Below are positions 56,771 to 64,000 of a stretch of 64,000 nucleotides of DNA, piece after piece. Location: positions 558,001 to 622,000 of the forward strand of contig OZ241746.1 in NCBI GenBank assembly GCA_965201045.1, read 5' to 3'. The stretch comes from JAPORK01 sp026710285. GTDB lineage: Bacteria > Pseudomonadota > Gammaproteobacteria > Pseudomonadales > Endozoicomonadaceae. How positions within the stretch are numbered: position 1 is the first letter of the stretch; every line of letters begins with the position of its first letter. Under the pieces are notes generated by a model. That model was not told the DNA's origin. It saw nothing but the letters and a program-made list of their open reading frames with translations, and ran no database searches. Both the position numbers and the translations under genes were made by a program.

Positions 56771-57397
56771 ATGCGATTTACTGTAGGGGTTACAGGCGGT
56801 ATTGCCAGCGGAAAAACAACGGCTGTGAATTATTTAGCCGGTCAGGGTATTGATATTGTTGATGCAGATTCTGTTGCTAAAACTGTTGTAGCCAGCGGAA
56901 GCCAGGCATTGACTGCAATTGAAAAGCATTTTGGTCACAATGTTATACAGAATGATGGCACACTGAACCGTAAATACCTGCGCCATATTATTTTTAATGA
57001 TTTAGCAGAAAAGAAATGGCTGGAAGACCTGCTGCATCCCCTGATAGGTCAGCAGATTGTTGTTAAGTTGCAACAAATAACCACTCCTTATGCTATTTTG
57101 GTTTCTCCTTTGTTGCTGGAAACAACACAATCTTCATTAGTTAACAGAGTACTTGTCATTGACACACCTGAAGAGGCACAAATAAAACGTGCTGCTTCCA
57201 GAGATAATGAAACGGAGGAACATATCAAAGCAATTATAAAAACACAGTTATCACCAGCAGATCGTTTAAAAAAAGCAGATGATACAGTAATAAATAATGG
57301 GTCTTTGCAGGCATTATACGAAAAACTGGATATACTGCACAGCAGCTATCTGATAATGGCTGCAAAACAGGATAACAACATTGCAAAAAAACAATAA
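56771..57397 (+). CDS. coaE: Dephospho-CoA kinase
   Basis: This cytoplasmic enzyme of 208 residues performs the last step of coenzyme A synthesis, phosphorylating the ribose 3'-OH of dephospho-CoA with ATP. The P-loop is GGIASGKT (9-16), followed by the family motif IDIVDADSVAKTVV. The lid and C-terminal region fit the usual length of about 200. In many gammaproteobacteria coaE follows pilD; here that pilus context is absent. The start ATG has GGGGAG 11 bases upstream, rather far. The next gene starts inside its last codons, so the two are probably translated together. Nothing is odd in the catalytic part. Confidence 0.95.
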   Translation: MRFTVGVTGGIASGKTTAVNYLAGQGIDIVDADSVAKTVVASGSQALTAIEKHFGHNVIQNDGTLNRKYLRHIIFNDLAEKKWLEDLLHPLIGQQIVVKLQQITTPYAILVSPLLLETTQSSLVNRVLVIDTPEEAQIKRAASRDNETEEHIKAIIKTQLSPADRLKKADDTVINNGSLQALYEKLDILHSSYLIMAAKQDNNIAKKQ

Positions 57398-58235
57398 TAT
57401 TTTTTCGGACAGAACAAAAACAACACACAAAATTTTTAGTTGTGTACTCTTGTTCATCTGTCTGAGTGGATGTAGTAAAGTAGAGCGATTCTTACCCTGT
57501 GCGCAGTATCACTCTTCTTTTCGTGCTGTTCCTGCGGTTATTGAAACACCTTTATTTAAAATACAAAGTATCCGGCAATTTATAGGAAAGGGGGATGTAT
57601 TAAGAATTTATATTGAAGGAGATGGGCGGGTCTGGCAAGGTAAAAAACCTTCTCCTGACCCAAGTCCTAAAAACCCTGTTTTGCTTAATCTGATGTTTCA
57701 GGATCCCTTTTCTGAAAAAGTCTATCTTGCCAGACCCTGTCAGTTTGTAAACAGTGCACACTGCTCTCCCGTGTGGTGGACCGAAAAACAATATAGCCAG
57801 GAAGTAATTGATTCTATTGATAGCGCAATCACAACCATAAAGCGCTATAAGCCTTGGAAAAAACTGGAGCTTATAGGTTATTCCGGCGGTGCAACTATTG
57901 CATTGCTGATAGCGGCAAAACGCAGTGATATTATCTCTGTGCGAACCATTGCGGGAAATTTATCACCTGACCTGGCCTTTCATCTGCATAAACTTTCTCT
58001 GCCGGCATCTACATTGTTACCGTCAAACTATCTCAGCAAACTGGAGCTGTTACCACAAATTCATTATATTGGCAGGCATGATGCTGTTGTTCCTCAGGCT
58101 ATTGCGCAATATTATGTAGAGCAATTTGAAAATAAAAAGTGTATCAGGTATGCAGTTATACCTGATACAACTCATACAAAAGGATGGGATAATGTCTGGC
58201 TGTCTTTATTAGCACAACAACCGCAGTGCAGTTAA
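57381..58235 (+). CDS. Lipoprotein with alpha/beta-hydrolase fold
   Basis: The protein has 284 residues. A TTG at 57381, overlapping the coaE end by 17 bases and with AGGA 8 bases upstream, is the only workable start; no ATG occurs before the lipobox. The lipobox is CLSGC with Cys31, so the mature protein should be lipid-anchored. An alpha/beta-hydrolase catalytic triad can be proposed: S168 in the nucleophile elbow GYSGG, D234 in GRHDAVVP and H265 in PDTTHTKGW. All are spaced as expected. Substrate unknown; a lipase or esterase acting in the envelope is possible. The overlap suggests translational coupling with coaE, an unusual pairing of a CoA enzyme with an envelope hydrolase. Confidence 0.82.
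   Translation: MQKNNNIFSDRTKTTHKIFSCVLLFICLSGCSKVERFLPCAQYHSSFRAVPAVIETPLFKIQSIRQFIGKGDVLRIYIEGDGRVWQGKKPSPDPSPKNPVLLNLMFQDPFSEKVYLARPCQFVNSAHCSPVWWTEKQYSQEVIDSIDSAITTIKRYKPWKKLELIGYSGGATIALLIAAKRSDIISVRTIAGNLSPDLAFHLHKLSLPASTLLPSNYLSKLELLPQIHYIGRHDAVVPQAIAQYYVEQFENKKCIRYAVIPDTTHTKGWDNVWLSLLAQQPQCS
58141..58168. repeat. 10-bp perfect inverted repeat within the lipoprotein gene
   Basis: GTATCAGGTA and TACCTGATAC flank the 8-base loop TGCAGTTA, inside codons for IRYAVIPDT. It could fold in mRNA shortly before the end of the gene. It lacks a T-run, so it is not a terminator. Confidence 0.5.
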
Positions 58236-58522
58236 CATCATGTATTAATTGGGGTTTTTCAGAAACAATCAACATAAGTATTACCTGTGACTGCAAGTTA
58301 TAACAAAAAAAATAACATACTGTCAATAAACAGGCTATATTTTCTAAAGCCTGCAAAACAAGAAATATTAAGCTATGTGGGTATATATCATAATTAAAAA
58401 AACTATCAAATCAGAGGTATAAAAAGATTTTTATATTTAAACCATAAAACAATACTGTTAAAGCAACAAATTAAAAACTATTAAAACAATAATCAAAAAA
58501 AAGCTTTATAATAGAGGTTTAT

Positions 58523-59113
58523 ATGAATTATTTTCTGTTAATTTTATTAAGTGTTTTTTTCTCCGGGTATGCTTTTAATGCAACTGCTTTTAATTACGAT
58601 GACGAGACTACCCATCACGAAGATCATGACGGTGATAAATATCAAAAACGCCCCTTCTTTAATGTACATCATAGTTTCAAAACGAAAATTAAGCATGTGA
58701 GTAGTGTTAAAATTACCGGATCAAAAGACAGTAGTAAAAACCATCTGCAAGCGTGTGAAAAAGCATTAAAACCATTAACAGATAACCCTGTCATCGCAGA
58801 AGTTCAATATACTTCAGGAGGTCAAAAACACGCCCATATCTCAATTGGTAAACTTAATTTTTCTGTCAATTTACTTCCGGAAGAAGATCCTGAGGTTCAT
58901 AGCTTTATTAGTGATAATGATAAAGAGGAACATACAGATTTCAAAAGCTTCAATGGTAAGAAGGCATTCGACAATAAAGCCTATGGCAATTATAAATTGA
59001 GAATGGTTTTGTTAACTCCAAAATCAAAAAGTCATAAACAGAATAATGATACAGTGGAACTTGTTTTTTCTTCACGAGAAGGATCTCATCAGTGCGTGTT
59101 GTCTAACTACTAA
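58523..59113 (+). CDS. Small secreted protein of unknown function (196 aa)
   Basis: I do not recognise the family. The N-terminus (MNYFLLILLSVFFSGYAFNA) is a signal peptide, with cleavage plausible after ATA near residue 22. The mature N-terminus is very rich in His and Asp (DDETTHHEDHDGDK), which could bind metal. The rest has beta-type alternation and two cysteines (LQACEKAL and HQCVLSNY) that may pair. The start ATG has AGAGG 5 bases upstream. The gene stands alone between the coaE unit and the dnaX operon. It shares export and size class, but no visible sequence, with the other orphan secreted proteins in this region. Confidence 0.75.
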   Translation: MNYFLLILLSVFFSGYAFNATAFNYDDETTHHEDHDGDKYQKRPFFNVHHSFKTKIKHVSSVKITGSKDSSKNHLQACEKALKPLTDNPVIAEVQYTSGGQKHAHISIGKLNFSVNLLPEEDPEVHSFISDNDKEEHTDFKSFNGKKAFDNKAYGNYKLRMVLLTPKSKSHKQNNDTVELVFSSREGSHQCVLSNY

Positions 59114-59152
59114 CTGTCCCGTTGTAGTCAACCAAACCTGATTTAATAAGAA

Positions 59153-59227
59153 GGACACTCTTCATTATTGCGATTAGTTATTACGGGGTCAGATAAACTT
59201 GTTGTATTTAGCTGATGAAGGGTGTCC
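59153..59227. mobile_element. Small inverted-repeat element (MITE-like), 75 bp
   Basis: The left end GGACACTCTTCATTA and the right end TGATGAAGGGTGTCC are inverted repeats matching at 13 of 15 positions. The centre has no coding capacity. This is the form of a miniature element or solo end pair left by an insertion sequence. The parent element is not in this window. Confidence 0.5.
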
Positions 59228-59587
59228 GTTGTGGATATTAAAAATCGTGATATTCATCAAATTTGTGCGAGAAACCTCTTTTTTTAACACAGAAACAATT
59301 GTGGCACCAGCCTAAATTATTGTTTTATATGCTATTACATTAAGTATACGAGTATCGTTGACGTTTATTGCCCACACTTTTGCACCCAACAAATCATTAC
59401 ATTGATGTATATAAAAAATGTTAGTCAGGCAAATTGTTTCCCCAACGGACTTTATTTGGTTAAAATATACCTGCAGCTGAATAACTACCTTTTTTCTAAA
59501 AGATAGTTACCTTTTCTATAAAAGTTAATATTATATCAATGTACGCATATAATTTAACCAATACAGAAAATCAAGATTAAAAGTCTC

Positions 59588-59600
59588 AGGAGTTTTAGTG
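59588..59600 (+). promoter_or_regulatory. Start-stop minigene GTG-TAA before dnaX
   Basis: AGGAG (59588-59592) is followed 5 bases later by GTG TAA, ending 6 bases before the dnaX ATG. The only good Shine-Dalgarno sequence is therefore well placed for the minigene and 16 bases from the real start. It could lower or couple dnaX translation. Confidence 0.35.
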
Positions 59601-59608
59601 TAAAAAGT

Positions 59609-61408
59609 ATGGGATATCAGGTTTTAGCTCGTAAGTGGAGACCACGAAACTTTAATGATTTAGTGGGTCAGACACATATATTAAAAGCATTAGTTAATGC
59701 ACTGGATACAAAGCGTTTGCACCATGCCTATCTTTTTACTGGCACACGTGGGGTGGGAAAAACCACAATTGCACGAATTTTAGCAAAATGCCTTAACTGT
59801 GAGCAAGGAGTCAGTGCGACACCCTGCTGCAAATGCAGCTCCTGCTGTGCTATTGATGAGGGAAGGTTTGTTGATTTAATTGAGGTGGATGCGGCTTCAC
59901 GTACCCGTGTGGAAGATACCAGAGAATTATTAGATAATGTACACTACGCCCCGGTTAAGGGAAAGTTTAAGATCTATCTGATTGATGAAGTGCACATGCT
60001 GTCACAGCATAGCTTTAATGCTTTGCTTAAAACGCTGGAGGAACCACCTCCTCATGTAAAATTTTTACTGGCAACAACGGATCCTCAAAAGTTGCCTATA
60101 ACAATTTTATCACGCTGCCTGCAATTTAGCTTAAAAATGATGCCGGTTGATCATATTGTGCAACACTTGAAAACAGTATTAACAAAAGAAGAAGTAACCT
60201 TTGAAGAAGCTGGATTATGGTCGCTTGCCCGTGCAGCAGAGGGAAGTATGCGCGATGCACTGAGTTTAACGGAACAGGCTATCTCTTTTTGTAACGGGCA
60301 AATTGTCACCAGTGATGTAAGTATAATGCTTGGATCAATAGATAGTAATCGCGTCTTTGATCTGATTGAAACAATCATAAGTAACGATCCTGTCAAGATG
60401 TTAGCACAAGTTGCAAGTCTGGCTGAGCATGTATCAAATTATGAAGCAGTGCTTGATGAATTACTTTCTGCTCTGCATAAAATAGCCATTGCTCAGATCG
60501 TGCCTGGTCTTGTTGACACCAATGACATGCATGCAGAACGTATTGTCAATTTTGCTTCACAGGCAACACCGGAAGATATACAGCTTTTTTATCAGTCCGG
60601 ACTCATTGGGCGGAAGGATTTACCGCTGGCTCCGGACGGGCGGACGGGTTTTGAAATGGTATTAATGCGCATGTTGATTTTCAAACTTGAAGATAATAAT
60701 AGTGATGAAATCAAACCGCAGTTACCTCAACAAAATGAAACATTAAGTAGCACAGCAACAACGCTTGCTTCTTCACTGCAGAATGAAATGAGAGAACATC
60801 ATCCTGATGCAGTATCAGCAGTTAGTCATTCGCAGGAAGATATTGCTTTAAAAAAAAAAAATTTAAATAAATCAGAAGATAGTATTGTCGATGCGGTGAC
60901 AATACATAAAAACGTATCAGAAGTACCTGCTGATCAGGTGCATAAACAGACAGCAGCAACAGAACCTTCGGTGACTCCACTGACTCCTTCAGGGCAATTA
61001 CCACAGAACCTTTCTGCTTGCGATACAACCGCATGGATTGACCTTATTGCAAAACTGAATCTGTCTGGCGTTACAAAAATATTATGCACTCATTGTACCG
61101 TTGAAAAAAGGACAAAAAATGAATTATGGCTCACTTTGGATCAGGCGTATGACACGCTATACAATGACAGAAATCACCAGTGCATAACCATAGCACTGGA
61201 AGCATTTTTTTCTGATAAAATTGTGGTGCATATAAACTCAGGTCAAGTTACTGAAGAAACGCCGGCGATGTACAATGAACGCAAGCAAAAGGAAAGTTTA
61301 GACAGAGCTTGTCAGAGTATTTATAGTGACGAAAATGTGAAGCGGATGATGACCGTATTTGATGCATCTGTAGATGATAACAGCATCACGGTAAAAATAA
61401 AATCATGA
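59609..61408 (+). CDS. dnaX: DNA polymerase III subunits tau/gamma
   Basis: The protein has 599 residues and is the ATPase of the sliding-clamp loader. Seen in order: Walker A GTRGVGKT (45-52); zinc module cysteines C64, C73, C76 and C79 (CLNCEQ...CCKCSSCC); Walker B LIDEVH (124-129); sensor 1 LATTDPQKLP; the SRC motif in LSRCLQF; a polar linker at about 370-460; and a tau C-terminal domain from about 470 that in relatives binds the polymerase and helicase. The linker contains a run of 12 A (60850-60861). Slippage by one base either way stops within three codons, giving a product of 418 or 420 residues, close to E. coli gamma. The gene begins the dnaX-ybaB-recR operon; ATG 59609 aligns with the family N-terminus. 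Confidence 0.96.
   Translation: MGYQVLARKWRPRNFNDLVGQTHILKALVNALDTKRLHHAYLFTGTRGVGKTTIARILAKCLNCEQGVSATPCCKCSSCCAIDEGRFVDLIEVDAASRTRVEDTRELLDNVHYAPVKGKFKIYLIDEVHMLSQHSFNALLKTLEEPPPHVKFLLATTDPQKLPITILSRCLQFSLKMMPVDHIVQHLKTVLTKEEVTFEEAGLWSLARAAEGSMRDALSLTEQAISFCNGQIVTSDVSIMLGSIDSNRVFDLIETIISNDPVKMLAQVASLAEHVSNYEAVLDELLSALHKIAIAQIVPGLVDTNDMHAERIVNFASQATPEDIQLFYQSGLIGRKDLPLAPDGRTGFEMVLMRMLIFKLEDNNSDEIKPQLPQQNETLSSTATTLASSLQNEMREHHPDAVSAVSHSQEDIALKKKNLNKSEDSIVDAVTIHKNVSEVPADQVHKQTAATEPSVTPLTPSGQLPQNLSACDTTAWIDLIAKLNLSGVTKILCTHCTVEKRTKNELWLTLDQAYDTLYNDRNHQCITIALEAFFSDKIVVHINSGQVTEETPAMYNERKQKESLDRACQSIYSDENVKRMMTVFDASVDDNSITVKIKS
60850..60861 (+). promoter_or_regulatory. Candidate slippery A-run in dnaX (tau/gamma switch)
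   Basis: Twelve consecutive A cover the codons after TTA (Leu414). With one A fewer the reading is KKKI then stop; with one more it is KKKKFK then stop. Such A-runs cause transcriptional slippage in Thermus dnaX, while E. coli uses ribosomal slippage on A-AAA-AAG. Confidence 0.6.
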
Positions 61409-61470
61409 CCTTTTAGTCAGTCAATGTTATATTACTACTTTAAAAGAAACCAGTAACAGGGGTAAAAACG

Positions 61471-61794
61471 ATGTTAAATAATATGGGAAATCTTGTAAAG
61501 CATGCAAAGGAGATGCAGGAGAAGTTAAAAAAAGCGCAACAGGAAATAGTTCGCCTGGAGGTAACAGGTCAGTCAGGTGGCGGCATGGTCAAAATCACCA
61601 TAAATGGCGAAAGTGATACTAAAAGCGTTTATCTTGATCCTGAATTATTAACGGAAGATAAAAAAATGATCGAAGATCTTATTGCTGCCGCATTTAACGA
61701 TGCAGTCCAAAAGATTGAGAAAGAAAAGAAGAGTAAAATGGAAGAGTTGACGGGTCAGTCTGGTTTTCCTGCTGGCATGAAAATGCCTTTTTGA
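61471..61794 (+). CDS. ybaB: Nucleoid-associated protein YbaB/EbfC
   Basis: The protein has 107 residues, the normal length. It is a small DNA-binding dimer of the YbaB/EbfC family. It shows the long N-terminal helix (GNLVKHAKEMQEKLKKAQQE), the GGGMVKITINGE strand region and the PELLTEDKKMIEDLIAAAFN helix, ending with the usual Gly/Met-rich tail (SGFPAGMKMPF). It follows dnaX by 62 bp and precedes recR by 37 bp, the order common in bacteria. The start ATG has CAGGGG upstream. Confidence 0.95.
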   Translation: MLNNMGNLVKHAKEMQEKLKKAQQEIVRLEVTGQSGGGMVKITINGESDTKSVYLDPELLTEDKKMIEDLIAAAFNDAVQKIEKEKKSKMEELTGQSGFPAGMKMPF

Positions 61795-61831
61795 TTTGCT
61801 TAAAAAAATCAGTTAACAGGGTAGTGCTCAG

Positions 61832-62431
61832 ATGACCATTTTTTCTCCACTAATTGATGAGATGATTTGCGCTTTACAATGTTTGCCGGGTGTCGGCAGC
61901 AAAACGGCACAGCGCATGGCGCTGCACCTGCTGGAGCGCAATCGTCAAAGTGCCCGGGCACTGGCAAAAGCATTAACAGCGGCAATGGATAAAGTAACTA
62001 CCTGTTTACACTGCCGTAATTTATGTGAAACAGAGTTATGTTCACTGTGTCAGGATACATCCAGAGACAAAAGCCTGCTCTGCATTGTTGAGACACCGGC
62101 TGATCTTGTATCAATAGAACAGGCCTGTTCTTTTAATGGATACTACTTTGTTTTAGGTGGTCATTTATCCCCAATTGAAGGTATTGGTCCGGAAGAATTA
62201 GGTATTACCAGGCTGCTTGAACGATTGTCCTCTTCTGAAGTCAAAGAAGTGATTTTGGCAACCAATCCTACTGTAGAAGGAGAGGCTACCGCCTTCTTTC
62301 TTATTGATCAAATCAAAGCAATGAATATTGTTGTATCCCGTATTGCACATGGCGTTCCTGTTGGCGGAGAGCTTGAGTACACTAGCAGTGATACACTTGC
62401 GTACGCACTGGAAGACAGGAAATCCTGTTAA
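61832..62431 (+). CDS. recR: Recombination mediator RecR
   Basis: The protein has 199 residues, full length. RecR works with RecO (and RecF) to load RecA on gaps in DNA. It has a helix-hairpin-helix (LPGVGSKTAQRMALHLL), a C4 zinc finger (C58, C61, C70, C73 in CLHCRNLCETELCSLC), a Toprim domain starting LLCIVETPADL and continuing with GGHLSPIEGIGPEEL, and a C-terminal segment with ARGVPVGGELEY-like sequence (RIAHGVPVGGELEY). The start ATG follows CAGGGT by 8 bases. It is the last gene of the dnaX operon. In the window it could bear on recombination between RHS copies, but that link is only suggestive. Confidence 0.96.
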   Translation: MTIFSPLIDEMICALQCLPGVGSKTAQRMALHLLERNRQSARALAKALTAAMDKVTTCLHCRNLCETELCSLCQDTSRDKSLLCIVETPADLVSIEQACSFNGYYFVLGGHLSPIEGIGPEELGITRLLERLSSSEVKEVILATNPTVEGEATAFFLIDQIKAMNIVVSRIAHGVPVGGELEYTSSDTLAYALEDRKSC

Positions 62432-62512
62432 AGCCTGCCTCCATTAAATATTTAAAACCTCCTATCATAAAAAACCTGGCAGAGACTGTGGGATCAGATG
62501 ATAATGGCAGAT

Positions 62513-62520
62513 CATTTTTT
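62513..62520. repeat. Target-site duplication of the ISL3-family element (left)
   Basis: CATTTTTT, repeated exactly at 63879-63886 beyond the right end. Eight bases is the usual ISL3-family duplication. Confidence 0.85.
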
Positions 62521-63878
62521 GGTTCTTCTCCGCTGCAATGAGTGAAAATCAAGCACAAATGTAAAACATTGACTTGTCATCAGGTAGTGATGACTGCCTG
62601 ATTTTAAGTTTAAAATATTCTGTATCACTGATGCCTCTGGCACGTTTACGAATCATACCAATAGCTACATTACCAGCCTCAATTCTGGCACTGGTGAGAC
62701 GATGTTTTGCATAATTACAAATGCCAGTCTTGTGTTTTCTTAGTGATGCAGCAAATTTCTTCAGATAATACATATCTGTTTGTTCAGCCGGCTTACACCA
62801 GTTCTCCAGTTGCCTTGCCATGTCTTCAAAGGAAGTTTCTTCCCATAACGCCTGGAGTTGCTCTTTCATAACGTAAAGAATATTTAGATTGTCATTATTT
62901 TGCAGCAATATCTGAAGTTTTTCATCTTATGACTCACTGAGCTTGTTTGCATTTTTAAGTAATAAATAGCGTGCTCCTTTCAGTATTTTCTTTTCATCTT
63001 CGTCTGCTTTTCTGAATTCGGCACGGCGCTGATTATTGATTACTTTGCCATAATTTTACATCACATGAAAACGGTCAAAAACAATATCTGCTGAAGGTAA
63101 ATATTCTTTTACTGCTTTCTGATAAGCCGGTCCCATATCCATGGTAACTGCTTTTATGCCTGCTGCTGTTTCTTTCGGAATTAACTTTAGAAAATTGGTA
63201 AAAGCTTCTGCTGTCCTGCCTGTCTCCACACCAATGAGCTGACCGCTCACCATATCGTAGACTACCGTCATATAGTCATGCCCTTTTGCTTTGGCCACTT
63301 CGTCAACACCAATATATTCAACCCCTGATAATTTAGTTGGATCCAATTTTGTAAGAGTTTCTTTAAGGTAATTTCTGTCAATATTTTTTACTGTTTCCCA
63401 TCGGAGCTTCAGATGTCTTGATACTGCCTGAATGCTCATATGGCGACACAATCCACTTACCAATTGACAAAAACGACGGGTAAAACATCGCCCTTTATCA
63501 AGAAAATCAAAATTTTCTATCCGTCGTTCATTTTTGTTGATAAATACCTGTGCCTGTTGAATTTCAAGAATACAAGGATAACCTGCAAATGCAATATCTC
63601 TTACCTTACGATTCACATAACGATTCACTGTACCTTTCTTTCCTGTAACAGGATCTATAACCTTCATACGCCTGTCCCGACGACAAATAACATTAATCTC
63701 CTGTGTATCCTTATTCAATTTAATTTCATTGACACTTTGTCCTTTAAAACCGAAAATACCTTTAGGGATGCTTATACCCATTTATCTGTTTCCTTGAAAA
63801 GAGATTAAAAACCTTTTATTTCAATAGATTATACAGGTATAAACACCCAGCTTTCACTCATTACAGCAGAGAAGAGCC
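62521..63878 (-). mobile_element. ISL3-family insertion sequence (1358 bp), inactive
   Basis: The inverted termini begin GGTTCTTCTCCGCTGCAATG on the left and GGCTCTTCTCTGCTGTAATG on the right (read inward), and both continue AGTGAAA. The flanking 8-bp duplication is perfect, so the insertion is fairly recent or well preserved. The single transposase gene on the minus strand carries two in-frame stops. Confidence 0.88.
62549..63781 (-). pseudogene. ISL3-family transposase with two in-frame TAA stops
   Basis: One continuous reading frame of 411 codons from ATG 63781 is interrupted by TAA at 63058-63056 (after FDRFHVM) and again at about 62928. The DDE-type core is visible: GVDEVAKAKGHDY, TMDMGPAYQKAV and FDRFHV. 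The C-terminal part (RLTSARIEAGNVAIGMIRKRARG) includes the conserved SARIEAGN-type helix holding the final catalytic residue. The first stop replaces the Lys that often follows this motif in the family; the second replaces a residue in SES-x-DEKLQ. Both could come from single base changes, so the element became inactive only recently. Confidence 0.85.
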
Positions 63879-63886
63879 CATTTTTT
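63879..63886. repeat. Target-site duplication of the ISL3-family element (right)
   Basis: CATTTTTT, identical to 62513-62520, directly after the GAAGAGCC terminus. Confidence 0.85.
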
Positions 63887-64000
63887 CAATATTACTTTTT
63901 TATTCCACTGAATGTTTTTACCAAAATCATCACCCGATATTTCCGCGATCTTACTCATTGATTATTTAAATATAAAATAGTTATGATAATCATATATTTA

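Larger units (their letters stand above)
59114..59608. other. Intergenic region before dnaX
   Basis: These 495 bp hold the small inverted-repeat element at 59153-59227 and AT-rich sequence in which the dnaX promoter should lie; no box pair is convincing. A start-stop minigene precedes dnaX at its end. Confidence 0.4.

Noticed and set aside
63056..63781. Two separate genes in the ISL3 element (241 and 119 residues)
   Set aside because: Both pieces are in the same frame and together make one normal-length transposase interrupted by stops.
1..64000. tRNA or rRNA genes
   Set aside because: No cloverleaf with a GTTCRA-type T-loop or ribosomal RNA core sequence was recognised by eye; a covariance scan was not possible here.

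Overview
The window is AT-rich bacterial DNA from what looks like a gammaproteobacterium living with a eukaryotic host, possibly in or near the Legionellales. That is inference. The clues are a dnaX-ybaB-recR operon, coaE and map next to an F-box/WD40 fusion gene, a broken ankyrin-repeat gene, several orphan secreted proteins and decaying insertion sequences. I cannot name the genus from the sequence alone.

Region 1 (1 to 44.4 kb, minus strand) is a head-to-tail array of eight giant paralogous RHS/YD-repeat genes. Seven are complete (1833-1852 residues) and one is cut by the window edge. Each encodes a Sec-type signal peptide, a conserved N-terminal region, a long YD-repeat shell, an RHS core ending in a double DP motif, a glycine/alanine-rich hydrophobic stretch and a C-terminal domain. 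The C-terminal domains vary but keep an invariant Cys, His and Asp, which suggests a thiol-enzyme fold. The copies are separated by 72-318 bp with no room for immunity genes, so host-directed secreted effectors fit better than antibacterial toxins with immunity partners. Spacer lengths suggest that copies 7, 3, 2, 1 and 0 each have their own leader, while copies 6, 5 and 4 may be transcribed together. Copies are numbered 0 to 7 by increasing coordinate, so copy 7 is first in the direction of transcription.

Region 2 (44.4 to 48.2 kb) is a degenerate mobile-element zone. It holds pieces of an ankyrin-repeat gene, a dead IS630-like transposase, two remnant ends of an IS3-family element, one intact IS3-family element (1274 bp) and two copies of a dispersed repeat whose other two copies lie near 55.8 kb.

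Region 3 (48.2 to 59.1 kb) mixes housekeeping genes (map, an aromatic/hydroxy amino acid permease, coaE) with orphan exported proteins of 514, 218, 138 and 196 residues, a lipoprotein alpha/beta hydrolase overlapping coaE, and the F-box/WD40 protein.

Region 4 (59.1 to 64 kb) is the dnaX-ybaB-recR operon, with a 12-A slippery run in dnaX that could make a short gamma-like form. It is followed by an ISL3-family element with perfect 8-bp target duplications and a transposase killed by two in-frame stops.
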